DNA of 64,000 bases from Pseudidiomarina donghaiensis (GTDB taxonomy: Bacteria > Pseudomonadota > Gammaproteobacteria > Enterobacterales > Alteromonadaceae). A model generated the notes under the pieces. The model ran no database searches. It saw only the letters and a program-made list of their open reading frames with translations, and was not told where the DNA came from. Location of the stretch: contig NZ_FPCF01000005.1 in NCBI RefSeq assembly GCF_900116895.1, forward strand, positions 1 through 64,000. The letters run 5' to 3'. The position numbers and the translations under genes were made by a program. Of this stretch, positions 10,073-18,674 are shown in pieces (within the stretch, counting starts at the first letter, position 1; each line of letters opens with the position of its first letter).

Positions 10073-12229
10073 GTGAACAAATTTTCAGCGATTACCTGCG
10101 TTTTTCTTGCCGCAGGAGTTCCGGTTGCTCAAGCCGCTGCGCTAGAGCCGCAAACAACCGAAGCCATTGAACGCCTGCAAATTCGTGGCGAGCAGCAAAG
10201 TGGTTACCTTGCAGGTGACCAAAAGTCAGCGACCAAGCTTGATATTTCTATTAAAGAAACCCCGCAAACGGTTACGGTGATTACCCAAGAACGTATCCGT
10301 GATTTTGGCTTAACCGACATTAATACCGCTTTAGAAAATTCAGCCACTATTAATGTTGAGCAAGTAGAAACGGACCGAACTTACTATACGTCGCGGGGCT
10401 TTGAATTAAGCAACTTTCAGGTAGACGGTTTAGGTTTGCCACTAGTAAACAGCAACAGTCACGGCCGTATGGACGCAGCGTTATACGAGCGCATTGAAGT
10501 GGTGCATGGTGCTAATGGCGTCATGACTGGGGTAGGTAGCCCTTCTGCCACGGTAAACATGGTACGTAAGCGCCCGAAATCTGAAACTAAAGGTTCAGTG
10601 GTGGCGTCGTTAAGCTCATGGTCGGGCAAGCGTTTAGAAGGCGACTTTACTGGCGCACTGACTGACTCGGTTCGTGGCCGCGTGGTGCTGGTTGGCGACG
10701 ACCGCGAATCGTATTTAGACCGCTACCAAAACAACTCGCAGCTTTTTTATGGTGTGGTGGACTATGCGCCTACCGCGAATACTTTAATCACCCTTGGCCA
10801 CAGTGAGCACCGCAGTGACTCTGATGGCAACATGTGGGGCGCTTTAACCCTGCATTATGGTGACGGTACGCCAACGAACTTTGACAGTTCAACTAACATT
10901 GCTGCCAACTGGTCGCAGTGGAACGTTAATGAAAGCCGCAGTTTTGTCGATGTTGAAACCGTGCTGACCGACAATTGGAATTTGCGTTTTGCCTACAATC
11001 GCGTGCGCACCGACGAAGACAGTTACTTGTTTTACACGTATTTACCCGACCCAGCGACTGGCTTAGACCCTGAAACCGGTTTGGGCTTGTTAGGCTACGG
11101 CAGCGAATTCGATTTTGACGACAGTCAAGATAGCTTCGACCTTTACGCCAGTGGTCGTTTTATGGCCGGCAACTTAGAGCACGAAGTGGTGGTTGGTACA
11201 AATTATGCAACGCTGAATTTTGATGAGATGTCGTTGTACGACTTTCACACCGGCAATGGCTTTCCAGCCATGCCGGCACTGGAAGACTGGAACGGTAACA
11301 CTCCATTTCCAGAGTTCACCGACGGCTTAGCCGGCAGTGATATTGAAAACACGCAAAAAGCGATTTACGCGCAAGCGCGTTTCAGCTTGTCGTTAGACAC
11401 CAAGTTATTGTTAGGCGGCCGTTACAACGAATTCACGACTGAAGGCTTGCAATACGGGGTTGACCAGTCACGGGACGAAGGCCAATTTATTCCGTATGTT
11501 GGGGTGACTCATAACGTTACACCAAGCACCACGGTTTATGCGTCGTACACTGAAACCTTCCAAGCGCAAAACTTGCGCGACCGTAATTTTGAGCGGTTAC
11601 CGGCGTTAACCGGTGAAAACGCTGAAATTGGCTTTAAAACCGAGCTTTCTAACGGTGGTGCGCTGCTGTCGGCTGCTTATTTTCATGTGAAACAGAAAAA
11701 CTTAGCGGTCGGCGACGGTACAGTAACGAACCCCAATACCAATGCCCCTGAGCCGGTATACCGTGCCGCCGAGGGTGTTTCTAGCCAAGGTATTGAGGTG
11801 GAGTTGTCGGGCGAGCTAGCCGAAGGTTTGCAAGGTAGCATTGCCGCAACTTCGTTTGAGGTGGATGGCGACGCAACGGTGGAAGACTACACGCCAGAGA
11901 ATTTATTCCGGGCTTCATTAACCTACCGCCCAGCAGCGCTAGAGCAGTTAAAAGTAGGGGCTAGTTTTAACTGGCAAGACACCATTTCACGCGTGCAAGG
12001 CGTGGTGGGTGATAGCTATGTCAACGCCGGTGAAACCATTGTCACCACGCAAGAAGCTTATGGTCGCTTGAACCTGATGGCGAGCTATCAGTTTACCGAC
12101 GCTGTAAGCGTAACGCTGAATGCCAACAACGTATTGGACAAGAAATACATCAATAGTTTGCTTTGGCCAACGCAAGGTTATTACGGTGCGCCACGTAACT
12201 ATTCAGCAACGGTTCGCTGGAACTTTTAA
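10073..12229 (+). CDS. TonB-dependent siderophore receptor (FhuE/FpvA-like)
   Basis: This outer-membrane receptor takes up ferric siderophores using TonB energy. It starts with GTG (AGGGGTG upstream), has a signal peptide ending AQAAA, a plug domain (about 55-170: SIKETPQTVTVITQERI is the typical siderophore-receptor opening) and a 22-strand barrel finishing in NYSATVRWNF with the terminal aromatic residue. At 718 residues it is normal for FhuE/FoxA/FpvA-type receptors; no N-terminal signalling extension is present, so it is not a FecA/FpvA-type signal transducer. It is followed at 13 bp by a PepSY membrane protein, a common iron-uptake pairing, and preceded by a candidate Fur box. The siderophore is not known; a hydroxamate is a guess from family resemblance. 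Confidence 0.92.
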   Translation: MNKFSAITCVFLAAGVPVAQAAALEPQTTEAIERLQIRGEQQSGYLAGDQKSATKLDISIKETPQTVTVITQERIRDFGLTDINTALENSATINVEQVETDRTYYTSRGFELSNFQVDGLGLPLVNSNSHGRMDAALYERIEVVHGANGVMTGVGSPSATVNMVRKRPKSETKGSVVASLSSWSGKRLEGDFTGALTDSVRGRVVLVGDDRESYLDRYQNNSQLFYGVVDYAPTANTLITLGHSEHRSDSDGNMWGALTLHYGDGTPTNFDSSTNIAANWSQWNVNESRSFVDVETVLTDNWNLRFAYNRVRTDEDSYLFYTYLPDPATGLDPETGLGLLGYGSEFDFDDSQDSFDLYASGRFMAGNLEHEVVVGTNYATLNFDEMSLYDFHTGNGFPAMPALEDWNGNTPFPEFTDGLAGSDIENTQKAIYAQARFSLSLDTKLLLGGRYNEFTTEGLQYGVDQSRDEGQFIPYVGVTHNVTPSTTVYASYTETFQAQNLRDRNFERLPALTGENAEIGFKTELSNGGALLSAAYFHVKQKNLAVGDGTVTNPNTNAPEPVYRAAEGVSSQGIEVELSGELAEGLQGSIAATSFEVDGDATVEDYTPENLFRASLTYRPAALEQLKVGASFNWQDTISRVQGVVGDSYVNAGETIVTTQEAYGRLNLMASYQFTDAVSVTLNANNVLDKKYINSLLWPTQGYYGAPRNYSATVRWNF

Positions 12230-12242
12230 GGTTTAACCAACA

Positions 12243-13349
12243 ATGCGAAAGACTCTCCATAAATGGCATGGTTGGGCGGGGATCATTTGTATGGTCCCCT
12301 TTCTTGTTATTTGCCTTACCGGTAGTATTTTGGTGTTCAAAAAGGAAATTGATAGCTTATTGCTCGCCGGTGTGGCGGCCCTTGAGCCTGCTGAACAACC
12401 CCGAAAATCACTGAACGAACTCACCACCAGCGTGCAGCAGCAACTGCCCGGCTATGAGTTTGGTAGTTGGGAAATATTCCCAGCCGGGCATGACGAAGCT
12501 GATCGTATTTTCATGATCAAAAAAGGCACTGATGAGTGGTTCAAAGCACACTTGAACCCGTATACCGGTGAACTGTTAAGCCAACCCACCGAGTCGGGCC
12601 ATTACCTAACCGACTGGTTGGTTGAATTGCATTACACGCTCATGCTGAACGACTTACAGTACTTGCCGGAGCATTTAGGCCTAATTATTGGCCTGATCTT
12701 GTCTGTGTTTTTGCTGTTTATGGGTATTTCGGGGCTGATTATTTACCGCCGCTTTTGGGCGCGCTTATTTACCCTGCGTTGGAACCAGCGCATGCTTGCT
12801 GTGTTTAGTGACTTGCATAAAATGGCTGGCACGTTTGCCTCACCAGTATTGCTGGTGCTTGCCATTACCGGTGGGTATTACAACATTCTTATTTTCTATG
12901 AAGAGTGGGTTGAGCATGCCGACGGTGCCGAGCACCACGTGATGACCGAGCGCTTGTATGCCACGGATTTAAATATTGATGCATTGGTAGCCGATAGCAC
13001 CAAGCAGATAGATGGATTCAAGCCAACGTATTTATTGTTCCCGTATGAACCTGAGTTGCCGTTTACTGTATTTGGCCGCGCGCCAACGGCGAATCCGTTG
13101 TTAAGCAACTATGGCAGCGTGTCGAACTATGATCCTAAAACAGGGGCCTACTTAAGCACCTATAACCTTAATGAGCAGGGCGCTGGCGCTAAAACCTTAG
13201 ACAGCTTTCGTCGTTTGCACTTTGGTACCTTCGGCGGCTTGCCGGTGAAGGTGATTTGGAGCTTGGTTGGGGTGTTGCCGTTGCTGCTTTCTATAACCGG
13301 TACCTACATTTGGTGGCAGCGTCGAAAAAAGCGTCGTCGGCGCCGATAG
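12243..13349 (+). CDS. PepSY-associated membrane protein (PiuB/FoxB-like)
   Basis: Proteins of this family sit in the inner membrane and are thought to reduce or help release iron from ferric siderophores in the periplasm. The 368-residue protein opens with a typical LHKWHGWAGIICMVPFLVICLTG segment; that first helix has the conserved WHGW His. Three more membrane segments lie around 145-165, 195-215 and 330-350, with two PepSY-like periplasmic parts between, including the conserved LHYTL and DLHKMAG histidine motifs. It ends in a very basic tail (RRKKRRRRR). It is in one transcript with the receptor upstream and is followed by a hairpin terminator. Confidence 0.9.
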   Translation: MRKTLHKWHGWAGIICMVPFLVICLTGSILVFKKEIDSLLLAGVAALEPAEQPRKSLNELTTSVQQQLPGYEFGSWEIFPAGHDEADRIFMIKKGTDEWFKAHLNPYTGELLSQPTESGHYLTDWLVELHYTLMLNDLQYLPEHLGLIIGLILSVFLLFMGISGLIIYRRFWARLFTLRWNQRMLAVFSDLHKMAGTFASPVLLVLAITGGYYNILIFYEEWVEHADGAEHHVMTERLYATDLNIDALVADSTKQIDGFKPTYLLFPYEPELPFTVFGRAPTANPLLSNYGSVSNYDPKTGAYLSTYNLNEQGAGAKTLDSFRRLHFGTFGGLPVKVIWSLVGVLPLLLSITGTYIWWQRRKKRRRRR

Positions 13350-13390
13350 TTAGCGCGGCGCAAGGTTAGTACTTGCGTTCGCTAACAACT
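13349..13390 (+). terminator. Two-part hairpin, probable terminator of the iron operon
   Basis: GTTAGCG (13349-13355) pairs with CGCTAAC (13380-13386) and, inside, CGCAAG (13359-13364) pairs with CTTGCG (13372-13377). A weak AACTTGTTT follows. It begins within the stop codon of the PepSY gene. The lack of a long U-run lowers confidence. Confidence 0.55.
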
Positions 13391-13398
13391 TGTTTCAT

Positions 13399-13444
13399 TG
13401 TGTTCTATACAACTTCACAGGTTAATAAGAACGTATAGAACACA
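13399..13444. promoter_or_regulatory. 12-bp perfect inverted repeat before the GST-monooxygenase-hydrolase operon
   Basis: TGTGTTCTATAC (13399-13410) and GTATAGAACACA (13433-13444) match exactly as an inverted repeat with a 22-bp spacer (centre-to-centre 34 bp, about three helical turns). The right arm ends one base before the CAGGAG ribosome site of the GST gene. It could be a dimer or tetramer operator (TetR/LysR/MarR-like) or an mRNA hairpin next to the ribosome site. Confidence 0.7.
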
Positions 13445-13455
13445 CAGGAGACACC

Positions 13456-14073
13456 ATGAAAATTTACGAAACTGCAACGGCGCCAAACCCTCGCCGTGTG
13501 CGCATGTTTTTAGCGGAAAAAGGCCTGCTTGATCAGGTTGAGTTTGTGCAAATTGACATTGCCAAGGGCGAAAACTTAACGCCTGAATTTGTCGCCATGA
13601 ACCCCATGAAAAAAGTACCGGTGGCGGTACTTGATGACGGCACCGCGCTGGCTGAAACCATGGCTATTTGCCGTTATGTGGAAGAGTCTCATCCCAATAC
13701 CCCCGCGTTATTAGGCGACAGCGCCAAAGAAAAAGCCCTGATTGAACAATGGCTACGGTGGATAGATTTTTACTTAATGACTCCGGTTGGCATGTGTTTT
13801 CAGCACACTTCTGGCTACTTCAAAGACCGTATGAATTGTTTTCCTGACTATGGCCAAGACTGTTATGGCGCTGCTGAAAAGTTCTTTGCGTTTTTAAACG
13901 AGCAGCTAGCTGACAAGCCCTACTTATTAGGTGACAAGTTTACCGCAGCCGATATCAACGCGTTTTGCACCGTCAGTTTTGCCCGCGTGGTGAAGTTACG
14001 TATTGATGATGATCAGCCGCACTTACAAGCTTGGTTTGACCGTATTAATGAACGGCCTTCGGCGAAGGTATAA
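13456..14073 (+). CDS. Glutathione S-transferase family protein
   Basis: GSTs conjugate glutathione to electrophiles or reduce them. The 205-residue protein has the N-terminal thioredoxin-like domain (1-80) with APNPRRVRMFLAEKG where the GSH-activating residue lies, the cis-proline KKVPV and the SNAIL-like AETMAICRY GSH-binding motif, followed by an all-helical C-terminal domain with the N-capping GDKFTAADI. AGGAG lies 6 bases before the ATG. Its stop codon touches the start of the monooxygenase gene, so the two are translated together. In that setting it probably detoxifies a reactive product of the pathway. The natural substrate is unknown. Confidence 0.92.
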   Translation: MKIYETATAPNPRRVRMFLAEKGLLDQVEFVQIDIAKGENLTPEFVAMNPMKKVPVAVLDDGTALAETMAICRYVEESHPNTPALLGDSAKEKALIEQWLRWIDFYLMTPVGMCFQHTSGYFKDRMNCFPDYGQDCYGAAEKFFAFLNEQLADKPYLLGDKFTAADINAFCTVSFARVVKLRIDDDQPHLQAWFDRINERPSAKV

Positions 14074-15555
14074 ATGGCACAGCAGATAGTTGAAGTTGCC
14101 ATTATTGGCACGGGTTTTGGCGGCCAAAGCACGGCGATTAACCTATTAAAACAAGGCATCACCGACTTTGTCATGCTTGAGCGCCGCGCCTTTATGGGCG
14201 GCACTTGGTGCCAAAATAGTTACCCAGGGGCACAGGTTGATGTGCAGTCGCCGTTGTATTCATTGGCGCAAGAGCCTTATCCCTGGTCACAAATGTTTAC
14301 CACCCAACCTGAGCTTGAGGCCTATACTAATAAGGTGATTGATAAGTACGGGTTGCGCGATAAAGCACGGTTGAATTTTAACGTGCAGCAAGTGCGTTGG
14401 TGTGGTGAGACATTGCATTGGTTGATAACCAGCGACAGCGGCGAGCAGGTGCAGGCGCGCTTTGTGGTGAGTGCGCAAGGGCCGCTAAGCAATCCGGTTA
14501 TTCCTGATTTTCCGGGGCGCGAACGCTTTCAAGGCGAGAGCTTTCATACCAATCATTGGAACCATGACTTCGACTATCGCGGTAAGCGTGTTGCGGTGAT
14601 TGGCAGCGGTGCCAGTGCGGCACAGGTGATACCAACCATAACGCCCGATGTTGCCCAGTTACATGTGTTTCAGCGTTCACCCCATTGGGTGCTGCCGCGC
14701 CCTGACCGCGTATTTTCGCCGCGCGTACGGCGCTGGCTTGGCAAACGTTGGGTATATCAAACGCTGCGCAAGACTATTTATTGGGCGTTAGAGTGGCGAG
14801 TGTTTGCTTTTAAGTATACGCATGGGTTAATGCGCTTTTTTGCTCAGCGTCCGGCACTTAAGCACTTACGAGACCAAGTTCCCAATGCTGAACTGCGGGC
14901 GAAGCTAACGCCAGACTACACCATTGGCTGTAAGCGAATTATTGTGTCCAATACGCTTTACCCTGCGCTAAGCCAACCGCACGTAACCTTGCATAGCCGT
15001 GAAGACGGTATTGCTGAAATAAATGAACGGGGTATTCAAACCACTCAAGGGCAGCAAATTGATTTGGACTTGATTGTTTATTCTACTGGCTTTGACGCAA
15101 CGGATGGCGCCGTAGGCTATGAGCTGATAGGTCGCGGTGGTAAGCATCTGCAGGAGGCCTGGCATGAGTTTCCGCGGGCATACTTAGGCACCGCGTTACC
15201 GCAGTTTCCCAATTTGTTTTTAGTCACAGGGCCCAATACGGGTATTGGCCATACTTCGGCTATATTTGTCATTGAGTCGCAAATGAAATACATCATGCAG
15301 GCTATTCGCTATGCGCGTGACCAAAGCAAGTCTATTGAGGTAACGGCGCAAGCAGAGGCTGACTATACCGATATGATACACCGCGAAATGCGCAAAACTG
15401 TATGGCATAGCGGCGGGTGTAACAGCTGGTATAAAAGCAAAAGCGGCCACGTTATTGCCATGTACCCAGGGTTTAGTTTTGTGTACCGCATAATGGCGAG
15501 CCGATTTAAGCCACAGCATCATGTGCTCATTGGCGGCAAGGACGACAACTCATGA
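14074..15555 (+). CDS. Flavin-containing monooxygenase, Baeyer-Villiger type
   Basis: Type I Baeyer-Villiger enzymes use FAD, NADPH and O2 to turn ketones into esters or lactones. The 493-residue protein has an FAD-binding Rossmann motif at 9-14 (GTGFGG), the family fingerprint FxGxxxHxxxW (FQGESFHTNHW, residues ~153-163) and a second Rossmann motif GSGASA (~179) for NADPH. It lacks a C-terminal extension and resembles the group annotated as cyclohexanone- or 4-hydroxyacetophenone-type monooxygenases. It starts directly at the GST stop and overlaps the next gene, a hydrolase, by ATGA. The order monooxygenase then hydrolase fits ketone to ester to acid plus alcohol. The ketone is unknown. Confidence 0.9.
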   Translation: MAQQIVEVAIIGTGFGGQSTAINLLKQGITDFVMLERRAFMGGTWCQNSYPGAQVDVQSPLYSLAQEPYPWSQMFTTQPELEAYTNKVIDKYGLRDKARLNFNVQQVRWCGETLHWLITSDSGEQVQARFVVSAQGPLSNPVIPDFPGRERFQGESFHTNHWNHDFDYRGKRVAVIGSGASAAQVIPTITPDVAQLHVFQRSPHWVLPRPDRVFSPRVRRWLGKRWVYQTLRKTIYWALEWRVFAFKYTHGLMRFFAQRPALKHLRDQVPNAELRAKLTPDYTIGCKRIIVSNTLYPALSQPHVTLHSREDGIAEINERGIQTTQGQQIDLDLIVYSTGFDATDGAVGYELIGRGGKHLQEAWHEFPRAYLGTALPQFPNLFLVTGPNTGIGHTSAIFVIESQMKYIMQAIRYARDQSKSIEVTAQAEADYTDMIHREMRKTVWHSGGCNSWYKSKSGHVIAMYPGFSFVYRIMASRFKPQHHVLIGGKDDNS

Positions 15556-16475
15556 AAAAGTTTATATTTACTTTATTGGCTTTAGCGTGTGCATTTTGGT
15601 TGGCGAGTATGCACCCGCGTTTTGGGTTGGCAGTGTATGACGTTGCTGCGGTTACGGAAGCGAAGCTGTACGGTTTCGACAAAGTATGGGTAGAGCTTGA
15701 TGAAATGCCAATGGCCACTTACCAGCGAGGCACGCCAAAAGGTGGTAACACAGTTATTCTGTTGCATGGCTACACCGCATCGAAAGAACTGTGGCTGCGT
15801 TTTGCCAAGCATTTAGATGAAAACATTCACGTGGTTATTCCCGACTTAGCAGGGCATGGCGAAACGGGCTATTTTAGTGGTTGGTCGTACACTGCGGCAG
15901 CACAGGCTGAACGTGTAAAGCAATTGATGGATGTGCTTGGGGTGCAGCAAGCTGCTATTGTGGGCAATTCGATGGGCGGTATGATTGCTGCCAATTTTGC
16001 CATTATGTACCCCATGCAAACCCAAGCCATTGGGTTGTTTAACCCAGCCGGTGTTACCCCGCCAACGCCAAGTGTTACAGAAGCCATGTTTGCCGAGGGC
16101 AACTCGCCATTTGAAATAGATAACACCGCGGATTTTCTTGCATTTTATGCGCTAACTATGGAGCAACCGCCGTTTGCGCCTGAGTTTGTTTTACGCGGTA
16201 TGGCCGAGCGCTATATGCAGCGCAAACCAGCTTATCAGCATATTGCCAATGACTTTCGCTTTAACGATCAGTTGGACAATCGCTTGGGCTTAATTAAGGT
16301 ACCGACGCTGATAGTTTGGGGTGACAAAGACCAAATTTTGAGCCCTACGGCTGCGACGGTGTGGCACGACGGTATTGCCGGTAGTAAATTGGTGGTGTTT
16401 GAGGGTATAGGCCATATGCCTATGGTTGAGGTCCCCGAGGCGTCAGCCGCGTTAGTGTCAGAGTTTGTCTTTTAG
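15552..16475 (+). CDS. Exported or membrane-anchored alpha/beta hydrolase
   Basis: This is a serine hydrolase, likely an esterase or lactonase. Residues ~4-19 form a hydrophobic N-terminal segment that could be a signal anchor. The fold is complete: oxyanion region LLHGYTASKELW, nucleophile elbow GNSMGG (Ser ~139), catalytic Asp in WGDKDQI and His in GIGHMPMVE. It overlaps the monooxygenase gene by four bases (ATGA), so it is the third gene of a tight operon. Context suggests it cleaves the ester formed by that enzyme, but if it is exported the substrate would have to cross the membrane; this point is open. Confidence 0.9.
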   Translation: MKKFIFTLLALACAFWLASMHPRFGLAVYDVAAVTEAKLYGFDKVWVELDEMPMATYQRGTPKGGNTVILLHGYTASKELWLRFAKHLDENIHVVIPDLAGHGETGYFSGWSYTAAAQAERVKQLMDVLGVQQAAIVGNSMGGMIAANFAIMYPMQTQAIGLFNPAGVTPPTPSVTEAMFAEGNSPFEIDNTADFLAFYALTMEQPPFAPEFVLRGMAERYMQRKPAYQHIANDFRFNDQLDNRLGLIKVPTLIVWGDKDQILSPTAATVWHDGIAGSKLVVFEGIGHMPMVEVPEASAALVSEFVF

Positions 16476-16516
16476 TTTGATTGTGCTAGACATAATAGAT
16501 TATCAAAAATGGAAGC

Positions 16517-17316
16517 ATGGCATTGACACACGCGCCTTTTAATAACGACGAATTAATTGGTTTTTTCGTCAGTTATGGAGTAAGTCATTGAATCCGTTTT
16601 GGGTGTGTAAACCTTGCGGCAACGACTTTGAAATGATTACTGCGAACCCCTCGGCACTGGCTCTTGACCCACGCTAGGTTGCCGGTACGCGGTTTTCTGA
16701 TTTAGTGCGTGGGCCGGGCTATTCTATTGAACTGCTAAGTGGTTATTACGACTGTTTAATGTCAAAATCACCCATTGAATTTGAACAGCGTGTACTGCAC
16801 GACAACAAAGAATTTGTGTTTCGTACGTTTCTTGTGCCCATTTTGAATGAACAAAATGAGGTGACTCACATTTGGGGTACGGCCCACAATTTAACCGACT
16901 TTCTTGACCCACAACGTGAACTGCTGGCATTAAACCAACTGCTTGACGCAAAAGTGCAAGAGCGCACAGCACAGTTAAATCAGGCTATGGCGAAACTCGA
17001 AAAGTTATCTATTACTGATGAACTGACTCAGTTATCCAATCGGCGCTATTTTGACCAAGCGCTGAAAAAGGAAGTGCGACGCGCGCAGCGTGCCAGTCAT
17101 GTGTTAGCTTTAATTTATTTCGATATTGACCACTTTAAAGACTTTAACGACACCTACGGTCATAGTGCGGGCGACAAATGCTTACAACGCATTGCGAAAG
17201 TTTTATCGAAGCACGCCAGTCGCGCGGATGACTTGCTGAAATTAGCCGACGATGCCTTGTACCGCAGGAAGAAATGTGGCCGGAATGCTAGTGTACTCGC
17301 CGATGGGCGCGTATAA
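16517..17316 (+). pseudogene. Decayed PAS-GGDEF gene (frameshift, nonsense codon and internal deletion)
   Basis: Three lesions are visible. The probable start ATG 16517 opens a frame (MALTHAPFNNDELIGFF...) that stops at a TGA at ~16589. The same protein clearly continues in another frame from ~16588 (NPFWVCKPCGNDFEMITANP). That frame hits TAG at 16675-16677 where related proteins carry a sense codon. After a PAS-like domain and a coiled coil, the GGDEF domain begins well (TDELTQLSNRRYF, YFDIDHFKDFNDTYGH) but jumps from SKHASRADD straight to LLKLADDALYRRKKCGRN, losing about 60 residues including the whole GGDEF signature. It cannot make c-di-GMP. The remainder is open, so the decay looks recent. 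Confidence 0.8.
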
Positions 17317-17357
17317 TTTGGCCTCCTTTTGTTTCAAGTTGGTCAACAGTTCAAATT

Positions 17358-18653
17358 ATGGAAACGCAACACATTGTCGTAGTGGGTGGTGGGGCAGGCG
17401 GATTAGAGTTAGTCACAAAGCTGGGCCGAAAATATAAGCATGATGCGCATGTTTCGGTAACTTTAATCGACAGAAATTTGACTCACGTTTGGAAACCTTT
17501 GTTACACGAAGTAGCTGCTGGCGCTCTTGATGCAGATATTGATGGTGTGGATTACCGTGTTCAGGCAGCGCACGCGCATTTCAATTTTCTTCCTGGTGTG
17601 CTCTGTGGTATTGATCATGAAAAGCGTGTGATTAATCTTGCAGCTATAAACGATGATCAGGGCCGACAAATTGTCGCCGCGCGAAACATTCCCTTTACCT
17701 ACTTAGTACTGGCAATTGGGTCAGTGACCAACGACTTTGGCACCAAGGGTGCGCAACAACATTGTTTTTTTCTTGATAGTGTTAAGCAAGCGACCCGCTT
17801 TCATCATCAACTGATGAACACATTTTTGTCGTTGCAGGCAGAAAAATACCCTCGTCCCCTTAATGTAGCGATTGTAGGTGGTGGCGCGACGGGAGTTGAG
17901 CTTTCTGCTGAGCTATATAAATCGGCAGAACTGATTCGCTCTTACGGTTTTTCTGACTTTCAGTTAAGTCAGTTGAAAATTACCTTAGTTGAGGCTGGGC
18001 CACGTATTTTACCTGCGTTACCTGAACGAATTGCCGCGGCAGCCCAGCAAGAGTTAATTAACTTAGGTGTGAAAGTGCGTGTGCAAACTCCCGTAGTTGA
18101 AGCCACTGAACAGGGGCTAGTGACGCAGTCTGGAGAGCTTATTGAAGCAACCATTAAAGTATGGGCAGCGGGTGTAAAGGCGCCGGAGTTTTTGGCTCAA
18201 CTTGGTTGTTTTGAAACAAACCGTGCAAATCAAATTGTGGTTAGGCCAACGTTGCAAAGTACAACTCATAGCCAAATATTTGTCATTGGCGATTGTGCGG
18301 CGGTAGAGCAAGCTGACGGCTCTCGGGTGCCACCGCGTGCGCAGGCTGCGCATCAAATGGCTGAATGTGCCTATCTAAATATTGTTGCCATGCTGAAACA
18401 ACAACCATTGCGTCATTTTGTATACCGTGATCATGGCTCATTAGTATCGCTTTCAAGTTATTCAGCAGTGGGCAGCTTAATGGGAAATTTAACGCGTGGC
18501 GCCATGATGGTTGAAGGTTGGTTAGCACGAGTTATGTATAAAAGCTTGTATCGAATGCATCAAGTGGCGGTTCATGGCTATTTCAAAACCATCTTGTTTA
18601 TTTTGGTACAGAAATTGAATCGCCGTTTAAAGCCACGCTTAAAATTACATTAA
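17358..18653 (+). CDS. ndh: NADH dehydrogenase type II (NDH-2)
   Basis: NDH-2 passes electrons from NADH to quinone without pumping protons, at the cytoplasmic face of the inner membrane. The 431-residue protein has the FAD motif GGGAGGLEL at ~10, the ATG-type AIGSVTNDFG, a second Rossmann motif VGGGATGVELSAEL (~174) for NADH, the GDCAA flavin motif and the quinone-site stretch PRAQAAHQMA. The C-terminus is amphipathic and basic, as needed for membrane binding. It is monocistronic; a 12-bp hairpin overlaps its stop codon. Bacteria use this enzyme when fast NADH oxidation matters more than energy yield. Confidence 0.94.
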   Translation: METQHIVVVGGGAGGLELVTKLGRKYKHDAHVSVTLIDRNLTHVWKPLLHEVAAGALDADIDGVDYRVQAAHAHFNFLPGVLCGIDHEKRVINLAAINDDQGRQIVAARNIPFTYLVLAIGSVTNDFGTKGAQQHCFFLDSVKQATRFHHQLMNTFLSLQAEKYPRPLNVAIVGGGATGVELSAELYKSAELIRSYGFSDFQLSQLKITLVEAGPRILPALPERIAAAAQQELINLGVKVRVQTPVVEATEQGLVTQSGELIEATIKVWAAGVKAPEFLAQLGCFETNRANQIVVRPTLQSTTHSQIFVIGDCAAVEQADGSRVPPRAQAAHQMAECAYLNIVAMLKQQPLRHFVYRDHGSLVSLSSYSAVGSLMGNLTRGAMMVEGWLARVMYKSLYRMHQVAVHGYFKTILFILVQKLNRRLKPRLKLH

Positions 18654-18661
18654 GCGTGGCT
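18631..18661. terminator. 12-bp hairpin between ndh and the convergent FecA-like gene
   Basis: AGCCACGCTTAA (18631-18642) and TTAAGCGTGGCT (18650-18661) pair perfectly over a 7-nt loop, and the right arm includes the ndh stop codon. No long U-run follows on either strand, so it may be a weak bidirectional terminator or an mRNA 3'-end stabiliser. Confidence 0.6.
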
Positions 18662-18674
18662 GTTACGGCTTATA

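Noticed and set aside
10073-12229. Possible FpvA/FecA-type signalling receptor
   Set aside because: The N-terminus goes from signal peptide straight to the plug; no STN signalling domain and no sigma/anti-sigma pair is adjacent.
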